Positions 63,641 to 64,000 of a stretch of DNA of 64,000 nucleotides are shown here, piece after piece. The stretch comes from Chryseobacterium formosum. Its GTDB lineage: Bacteria > Bacteroidota > Bacteroidia > Flavobacteriales > Weeksellaceae. Made by a program: the position numbers and the translations under genes. Within the stretch, counting starts at the first letter, position 1; every line of letters starts with the position of its first letter. The notes under the pieces were generated by a model that was given only the letters and a program-made list of their open reading frames with translations, had not been told where the DNA came from and did not search any database. The DNA lies in assembly GCF_026460885.1 (NCBI RefSeq), contig NZ_JAOVZW010000013.1:62001-126000 (forward strand), given 5' to 3'.

Positions 63641-64000
63641 ATGAAAACAGTATATCACAAGGCAGATTCAAGAGGTCACGCCGATCATGGTTGGTTAAAT
63701 TCTTACCATACCTTCAGTTTTGCCAATTATCAAAACAGAGAAAGATCCAACTTCGGAGTTTTAAGAGTTTTAAATGACGACACCGTTTCTCAGGGAATGG
63801 GTTTCGGAACACATCCACACAAGAACATGGAAATCATTTCAATTCCTTTAGAGGGAAACTTAGAGCACAAAGATTCTATGGGAACTACTGCGGTAATCAA
63901 AAAAGGAGAAATTCAGGTGATGAGCGCCGGAACCGGAGTAATGCACAGCGAATACAATCAGAATAAAGATGAAGCTGTAAAATTCTTACAGATCTGGGTT
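63641..64000 (+). CDS. Pirin family protein, 5' part
   Basis: The frame opens with ATG at 63641 and is still open at the window end, giving 120 codons of a pirin-type bicupin. The N-terminal cupin is clear: [38 protein letters not shown] with the metal-binding His-His, then [13 protein letters not shown] with the third His and Glu. Some pirins are quercetin dioxygenases and others redox regulators; which applies here is unknown. The C-terminal half lies outside. Confidence 0.93.
   Translation, partial: MKTVYHKADSRGHADHGWLNSYHTFSFANYQNRERSNFGVLRVLNDDTVSQGMGFGTHPHKNMEIISIPLEGNLEHKDSMGTTAVIKKGEIQVMSAGTGVMHSEYNQNKDEAVKFLQIWV

Overview
The window looks like a chromosomal segment of a low-GC flavobacterium, most likely Chryseobacterium or a close Weeksellaceae relative. 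This is inferred from gene content, not from a database search. The clues are menaquinone methyltransferase beside a PorT-type outer-membrane protein of type IX secretion, a 6S-Flavo-like RNA between zapA and rny, many promoters with the Bacteroidetes -7 box TANNTTTG (two with a TTTG exactly 19 nt upstream, at 26866-26896 and 33608-33638), many secreted proteins whose signal peptides end in AQ or SQ, and a type II-C CRISPR locus. Very short intergenic spaces, bidirectional hairpin terminators and several dispersed palindromic repeats fit the same picture.

Layout. 1-4330: end of an unknown gene, menG, porT, a coiled-coil gene with zapA, 6S RNA, rny. 4560-5040: two tandem double-glycine-leader, six-cysteine peptides. 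5059-14982: mostly housekeeping genes (xylose-isomerase-like lipoprotein, thioesterase, ArsC-like, gcvT, idi, HAD protein, 2-hydroxyacid dehydrogenase, mscL, nnr, an enlarged lgt overlapping nothing but adjoining yidD), with a 41-bp tandem repeat at 6965-7128. 15160-26750: rarA, a DUF2339 membrane protein, a thioesterase, dnaA, a tyrosine phosphatase with an RsmI-family methylase, DUF4349 and DUF2891 proteins, ferritin, a methyltransferase. 26915-31355: a lone PIN-like nuclease, a vWA/AAA ATPase pair and a DUF4956 membrane protein. 31703-39035: an exported PEP/pyruvate-binding protein, then a TolC-EmrA-EmrB-like tripartite efflux operon with an AraC regulator upstream. 39036-49641: the CRISPR-Cas locus. 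49717-64000: an MG2/TonB-plug protein, typA, a GHL10 lipoprotein, metG, GH97, a bile-acid-symporter-like protein, an aspartoacylase-like protein, an NTF2-like protein and the start of a pirin.

The CRISPR locus is the centre of interest. It holds tracrRNA (minus strand, 39056-39122), cas9, cas1, cas2 and an array of 65 repeats (47 bp) and 64 spacers (30 bp each, constant 77-bp period). Comparing the repeat with the tracrRNA anti-repeat shows that crRNAs are read from the minus strand, towards cas2. Each repeat carries a TATCTTTG box on that strand, identical to the box in front of metG in this window, so each crRNA may have its own promoter, as in Neisseria type II-C systems. There is no room for a normal leader: a terminator lies 20 bp beyond the distal repeat and another sits between cas2 and the first repeat. 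The distal terminal repeat has decayed only in its tracrRNA-pairing half and keeps the -7 box.

Between tracrRNA and cas9 there is a second, isolated repeat fragment on the minus strand (39238-39253), identical over 16 nt to the pairing half of the repeat. A perfect 24-bp palindrome and a T-run follow it, and a TACATTTG box lies about 130 bp upstream. It reads as a single-unit, crRNA-like RNA. The ten guide bases next to the repeat fragment match a site at 39402-39411 in the cas9 upstream region. This arrangement recalls scaRNA of Francisella and the self-targeting long tracrRNA of Streptococcus pyogenes, and is the strongest candidate here for an undescribed regulatory device.
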